Positions 8,159 through 17,036 are shown, counted from the first letter of the stretch. The stretch is 64,000 nt of DNA from Frigoriflavimonas asaccharolytica (GCF_013294015.1 NZ_JABSNO010000008.1:1-64000); one strand, 5' to 3'. Numbers and translations: made by a program. The notes: generated from the sequence alone by a model not told the origin.

Positions 8159-9538
8159 TTATTTTTCTTTGCTAAAATCGCTAAACACGGGTATTTCTTC
8201 GCCAGGAATTACAAACCCTGGGATAAACTCAATTAAGTAAGGCTTGCTATTACCCGCATCATCGGTGCCACCAGAGATTTCTATATTTTTTGATTTCTTT
8301 TTAACAATAACAAGCACAGTACCCATTAAACCAGAAAAAATGTAGTTGTCTCTATATACAGGCATGGCAAGGTTGCTGCTTTTGATGGCTTTTTCATAAA
8401 GATCTTCTGAAATTTTAGTGCTTGACATTTTATCTACAAGATTGCTTACAGCAGCAGCAGTGGCAGTACTGGTACTATAATAATAAGTGCGTTCAAAATA
8501 CAGCGTACCTTTAATTTCTGCAATGGCTGTGGCATTAACGCCTACATCTGCAAATTCTTTACCAGTAAAATCTTGTAGAAAATCTGGCACGTAATAATTC
8601 AGTTTACTAAATTTTACAGTCTTCACTAATTTAGCATCTAACTTTAAAAAAAGATCAATGCCTTGTTTTTTGCCATAAGATACTTGGTTTTTAAAAGGTT
8701 CGTCTTTTTTGCGCTGGCTTTCCGGTGTATATGAATTTTTTCCATCAAAAAGACTCAAACTTTGTTGAAAAAGATCTGCTTTTACAGTTATATGTGCATC
8801 AATAAATCCATCGAAGGTTAGGGTTAATATAGCAGAGGCACCTAGTAAATCTTTTATTTTTTTTTCAAAATAAGATATAACTCTGTTTTCTGCATAATAG
8901 GCAAGTTCTCTAACGTCTCTTACGCTTTTAACACTTACAGTTGGTTTTTCTTTAGGTGCATTTTTATCCTTTGGTATTGCTTTTTTAGCATGTCCGTAGA
9001 TCGTTTCTATAGTTCCCGCAACACCAGCAACACTCTGAAATTTATCAAATATACCCTGTATTCCTGTTACATTAGCAAAAAAATTACCTAAAGTCCATTC
9101 TTCGTTTCGTTGTATTGCGAAAAGTGGCGCAGCACTTAGGGTATATTCCAGTACAAAACCAATAGTTTCATCTTCATATTTTTTGAAGGCAGCACCAGCG
9201 TTTATAGCTATTTGCGGAGCAATAAATTTGTACCCTCCTTCTTTGTTTTCATAAGTATTTGCCCCTGCAAGCGAAGAAGCTAAACGTGTATATTTATAAA
9301 TTTTTTGAATTTTAGTTGCTATAACACCAAGGTTTTTTCCTCGTGTTAAAATTAGTAAAAGAATGTCTATTATTAAACTAACTACAACTCCTGATCCAAT
9401 AATGGTTTTGGCTACCCATTTGTATTCATCGGAATAGGGAATTATAGTAGGGTTCTTTCCGTCTTTATCAAAATCATAATAAGCATGAAAGCCCACGGCA
9501 AAATCTTCTGCGGTAGCTTCCAGATAAGCTTTTACCAA
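8159..9538 (-). CDS. Putative effector B, C-terminal part (downstream of frameshift)
   Basis: This frame has no ATG start; the first codon at 9538 is TTG inside the preceding reading frame, and the protein begins in the middle of what looks like a continuous domain (VKAYLEATAEDFAVGFHAYY). It holds a strong hydrophobic segment near residues 42-68 (SGVVVSLIIDILLLILT) and a C-terminal half of alternating-hydrophobicity strands (TLTFDGFIDAHITVKADLF, GIDLFLKLDAKLVKTVKFS) that parallels the end of effector C. I read it as the second half of a ~957-codon gene running from 11030, split by one frameshift within 9474-9550. A membrane-acting toxin is a guess from the hydrophobic and beta pattern. Confidence 0.7.
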   Translation of the reverse strand: MVKAYLEATAEDFAVGFHAYYDFDKDGKNPTIIPYSDEYKWVAKTIIGSGVVVSLIIDILLLILTRGKNLGVIATKIQKIYKYTRLASSLAGANTYENKEGGYKFIAPQIAINAGAAFKKYEDETIGFVLEYTLSAAPLFAIQRNEEWTLGNFFANVTGIQGIFDKFQSVAGVAGTIETIYGHAKKAIPKDKNAPKEKPTVSVKSVRDVRELAYYAENRVISYFEKKIKDLLGASAILTLTFDGFIDAHITVKADLFQQSLSLFDGKNSYTPESQRKKDEPFKNQVSYGKKQGIDLFLKLDAKLVKTVKFSKLNYYVPDFLQDFTGKEFADVGVNATAIAEIKGTLYFERTYYYSTSTATAAAVSNLVDKMSSTKISEDLYEKAIKSSNLAMPVYRDNYIFSGLMGTVLVIVKKKSKNIEISGGTDDAGNSKPYLIEFIPGFVIPGEEIPVFSDFSKEK

Positions 9539-11030
9539 AATCTTTTGTTCCTATTCCCATAAAAATATCTACAGCATACTTTAAATATCTTTCTATAAAT
9601 TGGTTAAAGGCATCAATTTCATCTTTTAATCCACGTTGCAGATTAACTTCAATATCTTTATAAAAAATCTTGTTACCTTGCAATTTTCCTAAAATGTCAG
9701 GGCCATATTGTTGTAAAAAACTTTGCTTTGCAAAATCTGACAGACGCGTTTTAGGATTTCCCCATTGAAAATGAAAAGACCAAGCTAAATCTGGATAAAC
9801 TACCAGCGGAATAAAATGTCGGTACCGGCATGTTTCAATATTCACTATTGTATCTTTATAAATAGAGTGCAATAACAAAGGGTTGTACAATGCCAAAAAA
9901 TTTAAATAATCTATGTTTTCGCTATCCAAAAAAATATAAGGGTATTTTAATTGAAAACTTAATTGAGGAGTTTTCGCCTCATTATATTCTGGATCAACAT
10001 CCAACAATAATTCTTCTTTAATTTTTTTTACATCAATTACAATTCCTCCATGCGGAACCTTTTCATTATCAATAGTTGCATCTTGATCTGGAAGTTTGGA
10101 TTGGTATTTATCTAAATTACGACAATGTTCTGTGGTTAATTTCGCAAGTAAAACCTCTAATTTCTTTCCTTTTTTCCCAGCAATAACTGTAATATTTGGC
10201 TTGTCATCTAATGATTTCTTTTCAGTTTTTTCATCAAATATTACAATTGGCTCTTTACTATTTTCTAATAGATAAGATATTTCTGTGTACTTACAAGGTT
10301 CATATTTTTGAGTAAAATAAGATTCTGCACTTATAACAACTGGACTAATATTATTTATATCTACTTCAGAATTTTCGGTTTCTAAAATAGATTTTAATGT
10401 TAATGAAGGGCCATTGTAAAGTACTTCATTCATATATAAAATTTGAAAACTTAATTTAACTTCACCTTTTGCATAAACTTCTTGCGCAAAACCGATCAAA
10501 GAAACATCAAAATAGTGATCGTCTCCCATGGGTGATTCTTTATACAGTTTTCCATCTAAGAATATTCTTATTATAAGACTAATACCTTTAATACCTTTTC
10601 CTTGGATAATATCTATTCTTGCAATATGATTTGAAACTTTTGATTCAGAAATTTCTTTCTCCTGAAAATCTAACCACACTGCATTTTTTATTTCTGGAAT
10701 AGCAATTATATTTAGCAAAACGGTACTTTGCCTTACTCCCTTGTACTTTGTGAAAATGCTTAATACGACAGGCTCTTGAACACTTCCTGCATTGCCTCCA
10801 TAAAGTTTCATTTCCACTTTTGTTGACCCAGAATAATCATTTTTATCTAAATACTTATTCTTCGTATTATCATATATAAACCATTGTATTTCATGCTCAT
10901 TTTCTAAATTCGTTTGCACAAACAAAATTTGTTTGGGGCTTTTATCATCAATAAATGATACAATTGTTTTTGGTGTACCAATATCTACACCTATACTTTT
11001 TGTTTCTAAATAAATTATAGCTTCAGACAT
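9474..11030 (-). CDS. Putative effector B, N-terminal part (upstream of frameshift)
   Basis: ATG at 11030 lies one base past the DUF4280 stop. The 518-residue frame has beta-rich modules at ~45-120 and ~120-215 like those of effector A, then a segment with CKYTEISYLLEN and PIVIFDEKTEKK (about 255-285) that matches CGFSKILIKEG and IPIIIFDENGNK in effector C, then ETCRYRHFIPLVVYPDLAWS (about 405-425; GTCRYPNQLAKVRIFPEIKW in C). The last ~20 residues (SLSGSYRRRFCRGLSCLL) are unlike the rest and come from reading past a frameshift. The true protein probably continues into 8159-9538. No enzyme motif was recognised. Confidence 0.75.
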   Translation of the reverse strand: MSEAIIYLETKSIGVDIGTPKTIVSFIDDKSPKQILFVQTNLENEHEIQWFIYDNTKNKYLDKNDYSGSTKVEMKLYGGNAGSVQEPVVLSIFTKYKGVRQSTVLLNIIAIPEIKNAVWLDFQEKEISESKVSNHIARIDIIQGKGIKGISLIIRIFLDGKLYKESPMGDDHYFDVSLIGFAQEVYAKGEVKLSFQILYMNEVLYNGPSLTLKSILETENSEVDINNISPVVISAESYFTQKYEPCKYTEISYLLENSKEPIVIFDEKTEKKSLDDKPNITVIAGKKGKKLEVLLAKLTTEHCRNLDKYQSKLPDQDATIDNEKVPHGGIVIDVKKIKEELLLDVDPEYNEAKTPQLSFQLKYPYIFLDSENIDYLNFLALYNPLLLHSIYKDTIVNIETCRYRHFIPLVVYPDLAWSFHFQWGNPKTRLSDFAKQSFLQQYGPDILGKLQGNKIFYKDIEVNLQRGLKDEIDAFNQFIERYLKYAVDIFMGIGTKDFGKSLSGSYRRRFCRGLSCLL

Positions 11031-11031
11031 A

Positions 11032-11523
11032 TTAATTAGATTTAAAAATTATTTCAACTTCTTCCTCTTTATCTTCCAATTCCACAAAAGGCAGTAACTC
11101 CGCTAAGACCTCTTTATTTGCATTCTTCAAATTCTGCACAGAAATTTCTGCAATCTGACCGTGATTTATAATGGTGATACAATCTTGTCCGCCAATTGGG
11201 CAAGTTGCTTTGCTGTCTTCTAATAGTGCTTTTCCATTATTATCTTGCAATGTAATTTTCTCATAAAAACCACTCCACGTTGATACTACTATTTGGCAAG
11301 GCTTAAAACCACCTCCTGGTATGGGTTGCATTTTGCAAGGCCCAAAAGTGTTTTTTTCAAAATTAGAAGCACCCATGTCCTTGTTTGTAGCCATGAGTTT
11401 TGTGCTACCTTCTTTATCATTGATGTATCTTTTGCTTTGGGTAAGAACTTTCAATTTATCTGGTGTAGTTCCAAAATTGCACTTGCAAAGTGCGCCTTGG
11501 CAAACTAAATGTTTTTCGCTCAT
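11032..11523 (-). CDS. DUF4280 (PAAR-like) protein B
   Basis: The 163-residue protein is almost wholly one DUF4280 domain: CQGALCKCNFGTTPDKLKV at the start, FGPCKMQP, GFKPCQIVVSTWSGFYEK, then CPIGGQDCITIINHGQIAE and an acidic tail. It is very like the DUF4280 protein of cassette C (12687-13178). The six conserved Cys suggest metal or disulfide binding at a spike tip, as known PAAR proteins bind zinc; that comparison is an inference. It is directly followed by effector B, so the pair is likely loaded together on the T6SS spike. Confidence 0.9.
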   Translation of the reverse strand: MSEKHLVCQGALCKCNFGTTPDKLKVLTQSKRYINDKEGSTKLMATNKDMGASNFEKNTFGPCKMQPIPGGGFKPCQIVVSTWSGFYEKITLQDNNGKALLEDSKATCPIGGQDCITIINHGQIAEISVQNLKNANKEVLAELLPFVELEDKEEEVEIIFKSN

Positions 11524-11648
11524 TTAATTACTCATCGTACAAACATTCTATAATTAATTTTTAATATTTCAACTAAGATAATTTTTTTATTTTATTTATA
11601 AAGTAAAAAATCCTTAATTTAGTCCAATAGTAAGCAAGAAGTATATAA

Positions 11649-12638
11649 ATGAAAGAAAAAGTTCTAGACAAAAATGAAGTAAGAAGAAGATTGAATGGCA
11701 TGAGAATTAATCCAGATGGATTAGAAGCTCGGAAATACGGTGTTTCCATCAAATATTTTGATAGTGAAGAATTAAAGCCGCAAAAAAGGATGGATTATGA
11801 AGCAATCGTTGAACTTAATGTAACGCAAGGAAACGGAGAGATCAGCATTAACAAAACCAATTTATTTTTTAACCAACATGAGCCAGATTTTATAAATGAA
11901 ATTTTAGCAGAATCTATCTCAAAATCACTTTATCCTGTAAAAGTTTTTTATAATGAAAAAGGCATTGCTGCAAATAACATCAATAACCATGAAGAAATTT
12001 TAAATAGATGGCAAGAACAGAAGAATAAAATTCTTGAAAAATATAAAAGCGCCGATTTGGATGATTTTTTTAATGTTTTTGAAAAGAAATTAGAAAATAA
12101 GCAGCACGTGGCGAAAAGTATGAATTACGATTGGTTTTGGAATTTATTTTTCCATCCTGTGCTAATAAATTATGGTGACAGAAGAAGCGTGAAAAATGAA
12201 ATGTACTTGGCTGTAATCTCTTACCAATATCCACTTCGTTTTACTGGAACTCAGATTATAGAAAAAATCCCAACAGATTATCATTCCTTTAAAGTGGAAT
12301 TTAATAGTGATGAAATTAAAGCGCCCACTTACTTCTACCCCAAAAATGCCGAAGAAGATCTTACCTTATGGATGTCTCTAAAAGTTCATTTTGATTCCGA
12401 TGTCTACCACCATTTTCCGATGCATATCAGAGCCTATTTTGAAATTTATTCTAAAGATTGGGAAGGCAAAAAAATTATAAGCCGTAGAATAGAATTTACA
12501 ATGTACCAAACCAATTCCGAAATCTATAAAACTAAAGTGTTAAGCGAAAAGAGTCCTTTTATAACTGGTGGTTTAATTAAATTACCGCCGAATAAATGGG
12601 GTTTTGATAATTTTGAACAAATTGAAAATGATTGGTAA
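11649..12638 (+). CDS. LysM-less accessory protein of T6SS cassette C
   Basis: The 329-residue protein has no signal peptide and no domain I can name. Its order of motifs resembles the non-LysM part of the protein at 1541-2572: a beta section (YEAIVELNVTQGNGEISI), ISKSLYPVKVFYNEKGIA (ISPLQFEVYPEGNIA there), a charged helix (ILNRWQEQKNKILEKYK), a ...FFNVFEKKLENK helix and a W-x-x-LFFHP segment (LYQILFPNLSW there). Both stand directly before a DUF4280 gene. I infer a shared adaptor or chaperone family for DUF4280-linked cargo. It is divergent from cassette B, with 125 nt between. Confidence 0.75.
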   Translation: MKEKVLDKNEVRRRLNGMRINPDGLEARKYGVSIKYFDSEELKPQKRMDYEAIVELNVTQGNGEISINKTNLFFNQHEPDFINEILAESISKSLYPVKVFYNEKGIAANNINNHEEILNRWQEQKNKILEKYKSADLDDFFNVFEKKLENKQHVAKSMNYDWFWNLFFHPVLINYGDRRSVKNEMYLAVISYQYPLRFTGTQIIEKIPTDYHSFKVEFNSDEIKAPTYFYPKNAEEDLTLWMSLKVHFDSDVYHHFPMHIRAYFEIYSKDWEGKKIISRRIEFTMYQTNSEIYKTKVLSEKSPFITGGLIKLPPNKWGFDNFEQIENDW

Positions 12639-12686
12639 CGGCTTTTTCAGTAATTTTTATTAACTTTATCTCAAATAAATCACAAA

Positions 12687-13178
12687 ATGGCATTAAAGGA
12701 AAAAGTAGTTCAGGGCGCACTTTGTCTCTGCAAATACGGCACAACGCCCGATAAACTAAAAGTGCTTACGCATACAAAATATTACCTGAATGATCATGAA
12801 GGCACAAAAAAATTGGCTGCCACTCACAAAGATATTGGCGCCACTACCTTTGAAAAGAATACTTTTGGTCCATGCAAAATGCAACCAACACCAGGAGGTT
12901 TTAAACCCTGCCAAATTGTACTTACAGCTTGGACAGGTTTTTACGAAAAAGAAAAATATTCACCACCAGATGGTTATATTTTATTGGAAGATAGCAAAGC
13001 AACATGCCCGATTGGAGGACCCGATTGTATTTCTATTCTGAAATCTGGACAAATGGGAGAACCTACCAAAAAGAATTTGCAAAATGCTGATGAGGAATTG
13101 CAATCGCATGTGAATCCTTTGGTGGATATGGCAAATATTGATAAGAAAGATCCGTACTCTCATCTGAATATAAATTAA
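12687..13178 (+). CDS. DUF4280 (PAAR-like) protein C
   Basis: The 163-residue DUF4280 protein has the same Cys pattern as protein B (GALCLCKYGTTPDKLKV, FGPCKMQPTPGG, PCQIVLTAWTGFYEK, CPIGGPDCISIL) and starts MALKEKVVQGAL. It lies 48 nt after the accessory protein and just ahead of effector C. Close likeness to protein B indicates that cassettes B and C came from one duplicated ancestor. Expected role: sharpen the T6SS spike and carry the downstream cargo. Confidence 0.9.
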   Translation: MALKEKVVQGALCLCKYGTTPDKLKVLTHTKYYLNDHEGTKKLAATHKDIGATTFEKNTFGPCKMQPTPGGFKPCQIVLTAWTGFYEKEKYSPPDGYILLEDSKATCPIGGPDCISILKSGQMGEPTKKNLQNADEELQSHVNPLVDMANIDKKDPYSHLNIN

Positions 13179-13185
13179 TTGTTAA

Positions 13186-14073
13186 AAAAAAATAGGAAAA
13201 ATAATTGGTTGTAAGTATAACGATGGTAGTATTATTGTAATTGGCTATAGGAGAGGTAAACCAGCAAAGTTAAATCAGACCAATCCTAAACCAGAACAAG
13301 AGTCCCTTATTCAAAAAGATCAAACTGTCATTCTTGAATCAAATCAAAGTGCTGCTACGTTTTATGTAGATAAATCATGTTTTGACGATGGAGTATTGCC
13401 TTCTAAAGATGTCAATTGGTCTGTTGTATACCAGGAAGCCTTTGCAAACGCTATAAATGGCAAAACAAAGGATGGCAAAATAAATTCAAAATTATGGGGT
13501 TTGCATGGCGGCTCAAAAAGTTTTGATTTTTACGGAATGGATAAAAATTACAAAACAGGAACTGATATAAATATTACAGGCATTGGTTACAATTCTTTGT
13601 ATTACGATGGTTATTATCAGAAAGTTTTTATATTCACTGATGACCCTTCAAAAAGCTTCACCTTTTATATAATTCCAGTTTCTACACCAGCAATTACCTT
13701 TGCATATTTTGAAAATAGTGAAAACAATTATCAATATGGCGATGTCGTAAAATGCAGTGTGCATTTTCATAATATTTATTCGGAAAAATCTCAGGATGTA
13801 TGCGCTCAATATTTCATAGTTGAGAATAATGGTGAAAATAAAAAATTTGGTCTGGAAGAGACAACGGAGGATATTGATTTATCACAAATAAAAGACGCAA
13901 GTGTTTGGGCAAGTGCAGTTCATATTATGCCTGATATGGAATCTTATTATGGCAGAGGTGCAAATCAAAAATTAGAAAATACAGTTTTGATCGATTATGA
14001 GAAATGGAGAAAAGGAGAAGTTGAAAAAAAGGAGTTTTCAGTAATCGCAGTTATTTATCGGGATAATATATAG
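13186..14073 (+). CDS. Putative effector C, N-terminal part (no clear start, frameshift at the end)
   Basis: The frame is open from 13186, right after an in-frame TAA at 13183, to a TAG at 14071. There is no ATG near the 5 prime end; the first usable start is TTG at 13396 (225 residues), yet the ~70 codons before it read like protein (GSIIVIGYRRGKPAKLN, then a Ser/Gln-rich linker). The product has beta modules matching effector B and A: LWGLHGGSKSFDFYG and ITFAYFENSENNYQYGD. It lies 7 nt after the DUF4280 gene. The stop at 14071 comes right at an (AT)3 run; one more AT unit would join this frame to 14120-16099. I treat it as the front half of a broken effector gene. Confidence 0.6.
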   Translation, partial: KKIGKIIGCKYNDGSIIVIGYRRGKPAKLNQTNPKPEQESLIQKDQTVILESNQSAATFYVDKSCFDDGVLPSKDVNWSVVYQEAFANAINGKTKDGKINSKLWGLHGGSKSFDFYGMDKNYKTGTDINITGIGYNSLYYDGYYQKVFIFTDDPSKSFTFYIIPVSTPAITFAYFENSENNYQYGDVVKCSVHFHNIYSEKSQDVCAQYFIVENNGENKKFGLEETTEDIDLSQIKDASVWASAVHIMPDMESYYGRGANQKLENTVLIDYEKWRKGEVEKKEFSVIAVIYRDNI

Positions 14074-16099
14074 ACCTGTAATTTCGAATAAAATAGAAAT
14101 TATTTTAATTAAAAATTTTTTGAATGAGCCGACAAGTGATGTTGTTCAGTATGAACCATCGATATTAGGAGTTACCGATCTTGATGATAAAAAAAATTCA
14201 ATCTCAAGTCGCATAAAAGTAAATGCAGATTACATGAGTGAGATTCTTGAAAGAAATGAACAGATAAAAAATAATCAAATTCAATATATTGGAGATATAA
14301 AATTTAAACACAGAGAATCTGATCCATGTGGATTTTCAAAAATATTAATAAAAGAGGGTGATGATGAAGATTCTGTGTCAAAGGGGAAAAGAATACCAAT
14401 AATAATTTTTGACGAAAATGGAAATAAAAACCAAAAATTTACCGATGATACGGAAAATTTCTATGATGTAGTAGCGGGAGAAAGTATAAAGAAAATTATT
14501 ATTACACTTGATAATTTGCAAAATAAGAATGTGTTTTGTAACGGAGTAATGTTACCTGAAAAATCAAAACACGACATAAGAGAGAATGTATTTCAAATGA
14601 ACAAAGTTACATATCCTTTTAAAAATAAGAAAGGTCATTATGTTGTCGATAGAGATTATAGTAGTATTGATAAGATTGATTATGATTATAGAAAAAGCAC
14701 TGTGGAATCTATTGATATATCTAAAAAGCAAGGATTAATTTTGGGCAAAGATTATGAATTTAAGGGAGAAAATAAACTTCAATTAAATTTATCATATATC
14801 TACAATAAACATATGTTAGAAGATTCACCAATACGTACTTGGGGTTTAGCAATAGGTGAATTAGCAGAAGGCATTATGGATCAAGTGTGGATGTTTAATT
14901 ACTTTTTTTTGACGGAATCCAAAGCTCAAACATATTTTGTACCTATTGGAACATGTCGGTATCCAAATCAATTAGCAAAAGTCCGAATATTTCCCGAGAT
15001 TAAATGGGAAGTTTTTATCTTGATTAAGCCGAAAGATGATTCTGACTTTTACACTTATTCTGGTATGCCTGAAGGTAATACTGAAAATAAGCAAAAAATA
15101 AACTTAAAACATTTCAATAAGGCTATCAAAGCAACTAAAACTGGTAAAATAGATTCACCGAAATATGGGGGAGAATTACATATAAAATGTACAGTTGATA
15201 ACAAGCTTTATGATTTGGGAATAGCACTACAAAGCAATCTAAATAAGATTATAGAGAAAATTACTACAATTAAAGATATTTTAGATTCCATTTGCCATAG
15301 AAATGTAGCAACGGATTTACAAAAAGATGCAAAAAAAGTTTTACCCAAAGTTAGTAAAGCAATCTCATCACCAGTTTTTTTAGAATTTTCATTACCAACA
15401 ATCAGAATAGGTGGGGAGTGGAAATTTGACGTTCCAGATGTAGCAAGCCCTGAAGTAAAATGTATTGGATCACTTAAAATTGGATTTGAACCACTTATTA
15501 AAGCAAAAGGCGGGATTGATCTTTTAGCATTAGCATCTAAAATTCCGCCAGTGGGAGCTGTATTAACGGCACTTGATTATCTAGAGACAGCATTAGGTTG
15601 GGTCGCAAAGAAAACTGGTGTGCAAGTGAGTTGGGAATTAATATTTAATCTATATGCAAAAGGTGAAGTGAAATATTCTAATACCATTGATTTTCTCAAT
15701 CCTAAAGGATCAAGTAGTGAACTGAAATTAGGGATATTTATTGGGATAGAATTTGGGTTTACAATAAAAGCTACAATATCAAAAGTAATATTTGTCGCTG
15801 GAGATAAGAATGGTGTAGATGGGAAGAAAATAGATAGCACTAAAAAAGTTGGTTTTGAAGGAGTTTTGACAGCAGAGGCAGAAACTGGGTTTGAAGGAAA
15901 AGCAATTGATGGTTTTGACAAACAGGGAAGGTATGTTCAATTTAAGTTAGATTATTTGGGTATCACTTTAAAAGTAATTGGTAAGCTTACTATTTATAAT
16001 AAAACCGGTCAACCTGGCAAGAAAGGATTTAATATTAAGAAAAATATAGTCGATCGTTACGACGAAATTTTAAAAACAGATAAAATGTATGTGCTATAA
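14045..16099 (+). CDS. Putative effector C, C-terminal part (downstream of frameshift)
   Basis: The frame is open from 14045; the first plausible start is TTG at 14120 (659 residues), but similarity to effector B begins earlier, so it is likely a continuation of 13186-14073. Matches to B in order: CGFSKILIKEG, IPIIIFDENGNK, GTCRYPNQLAKVRIFPEIKW, then a C-terminal region of alternating hydrophobic strands (KLGIFIGIEFGFTIKATISK, LDYLGITLKVIGKLTIYNK). A hydrophobic section lies near residues 460-495 (LASKIPPVGAVLTALDYLET). No catalytic motif was found. It ends overlapping the lipoprotein start by 11 nt, a tight toxin-immunity style junction. Confidence 0.72.
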   Translation, partial: SQLFIGIIYRPVISNKIEIILIKNFLNEPTSDVVQYEPSILGVTDLDDKKNSISSRIKVNADYMSEILERNEQIKNNQIQYIGDIKFKHRESDPCGFSKILIKEGDDEDSVSKGKRIPIIIFDENGNKNQKFTDDTENFYDVVAGESIKKIIITLDNLQNKNVFCNGVMLPEKSKHDIRENVFQMNKVTYPFKNKKGHYVVDRDYSSIDKIDYDYRKSTVESIDISKKQGLILGKDYEFKGENKLQLNLSYIYNKHMLEDSPIRTWGLAIGELAEGIMDQVWMFNYFFLTESKAQTYFVPIGTCRYPNQLAKVRIFPEIKWEVFILIKPKDDSDFYTYSGMPEGNTENKQKINLKHFNKAIKATKTGKIDSPKYGGELHIKCTVDNKLYDLGIALQSNLNKIIEKITTIKDILDSICHRNVATDLQKDAKKVLPKVSKAISSPVFLEFSLPTIRIGGEWKFDVPDVASPEVKCIGSLKIGFEPLIKAKGGIDLLALASKIPPVGAVLTALDYLETALGWVAKKTGVQVSWELIFNLYAKGEVKYSNTIDFLNPKGSSSELKLGIFIGIEFGFTIKATISKVIFVAGDKNGVDGKKIDSTKKVGFEGVLTAEAETGFEGKAIDGFDKQGRYVQFKLDYLGITLKVIGKLTIYNKTGQPGKKGFNIKKNIVDRYDEILKTDKMYVL

Positions 16100-17036
16100 A
16101 AATATTATAATAATGTTATTGTTTCTATTTAACAATATTCAATGTCAAAAACAAAATAAAAAACAAATGGAAGACGAAATTATTTCGATAAAAAAAGAAT
16201 GGATCGCTAAAGACATTAAAAGCTATTCCACTCATCCTCTGTATTCTGTACAGGTGAATAAAAGCAAATGTCGGGTTGTAATTCGGTGTAATGATCTTCC
16301 GCATTGGTTGCCTTTAACTGAAAATGCGGATGAAAGCATGACGCTGTTTTTAAACGACTACATTCCGAAATCCGGCGAGCAGGTTCTGACTGTAGAAATT
16401 TATCCTTATGAAGGTGTACAATATTTGCCGGCAGATGCTGTTGCCGATATTCGTCTTCAGTTTGCTGAAGATAAAATGACAACTCCCATTACTGAAATTG
16501 AGCATTTACAGGAACAGTCATTACCGGAAAATATTGGTGATAAAAAATTGAATTTTTACGAAATGAAATTTTTATTTAAAGCCAAAGTGCCTTTTGATTT
16601 TAGTAATGATTTGAATTCTGCTCAAGATTTAAAAAATGTTTCTGATATAGAAAAAAAAGTCGTTGCTAAATATAACGATCTTAAAACGATGATGGAAACT
16701 GGAAAAGGTATTGAGTTTGTTAAGAATTTTAAACATAATTTTAAATCTTCTAGTTACTTATATTCAAGTAAAACCGAACTATTAAGTACCTTAAATAAGG
16801 AAGATGACAATGATTTAATATTATTTTGTACCAAAATTGGTGAATTTCGAAAAGTTCCGGATTTTCAAAACTATGAAATTATGTATGGTTTTGGAGGTAA
16901 AGTAGTTATGCTTCAAAACAATAAAAATAAAAAAACGATGTTTGATATTTTTGTGGGTGGAGAATTTGAAGATCCTTTCTGGTACACCATTTATCTTTAT
17001 ATGCCGAGCGGAAGTAATGAATTACAAATATGGTAG
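16089..17036 (+). CDS. Lipoprotein of cassette C, putative immunity protein
   Basis: The 315-residue protein has a short hydrophobic signal (IIIMLLFLFNNIQC) with a poor lipobox ending in Cys20 or so, predicting a lipoprotein. It is a paralogue of the cassette B lipoprotein at 7116: HPLYSVQVNKSKC, a two-residue-shifted YIPKSGEQVLTVEIYP block and a similar beta-helix order. It overlaps effector C by 11 nt and the next gene by 7 nt, so all three are translationally linked. Lipid anchoring would put it in the periplasm, which fits protection against a membrane- or periplasm-acting toxin. Immunity is inferred from position. Confidence 0.75.
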   Translation: MCYKNIIIMLLFLFNNIQCQKQNKKQMEDEIISIKKEWIAKDIKSYSTHPLYSVQVNKSKCRVVIRCNDLPHWLPLTENADESMTLFLNDYIPKSGEQVLTVEIYPYEGVQYLPADAVADIRLQFAEDKMTTPITEIEHLQEQSLPENIGDKKLNFYEMKFLFKAKVPFDFSNDLNSAQDLKNVSDIEKKVVAKYNDLKTMMETGKGIEFVKNFKHNFKSSSYLYSSKTELLSTLNKEDDNDLILFCTKIGEFRKVPDFQNYEIMYGFGGKVVMLQNNKNKKTMFDIFVGGEFEDPFWYTIYLYMPSGSNELQIW

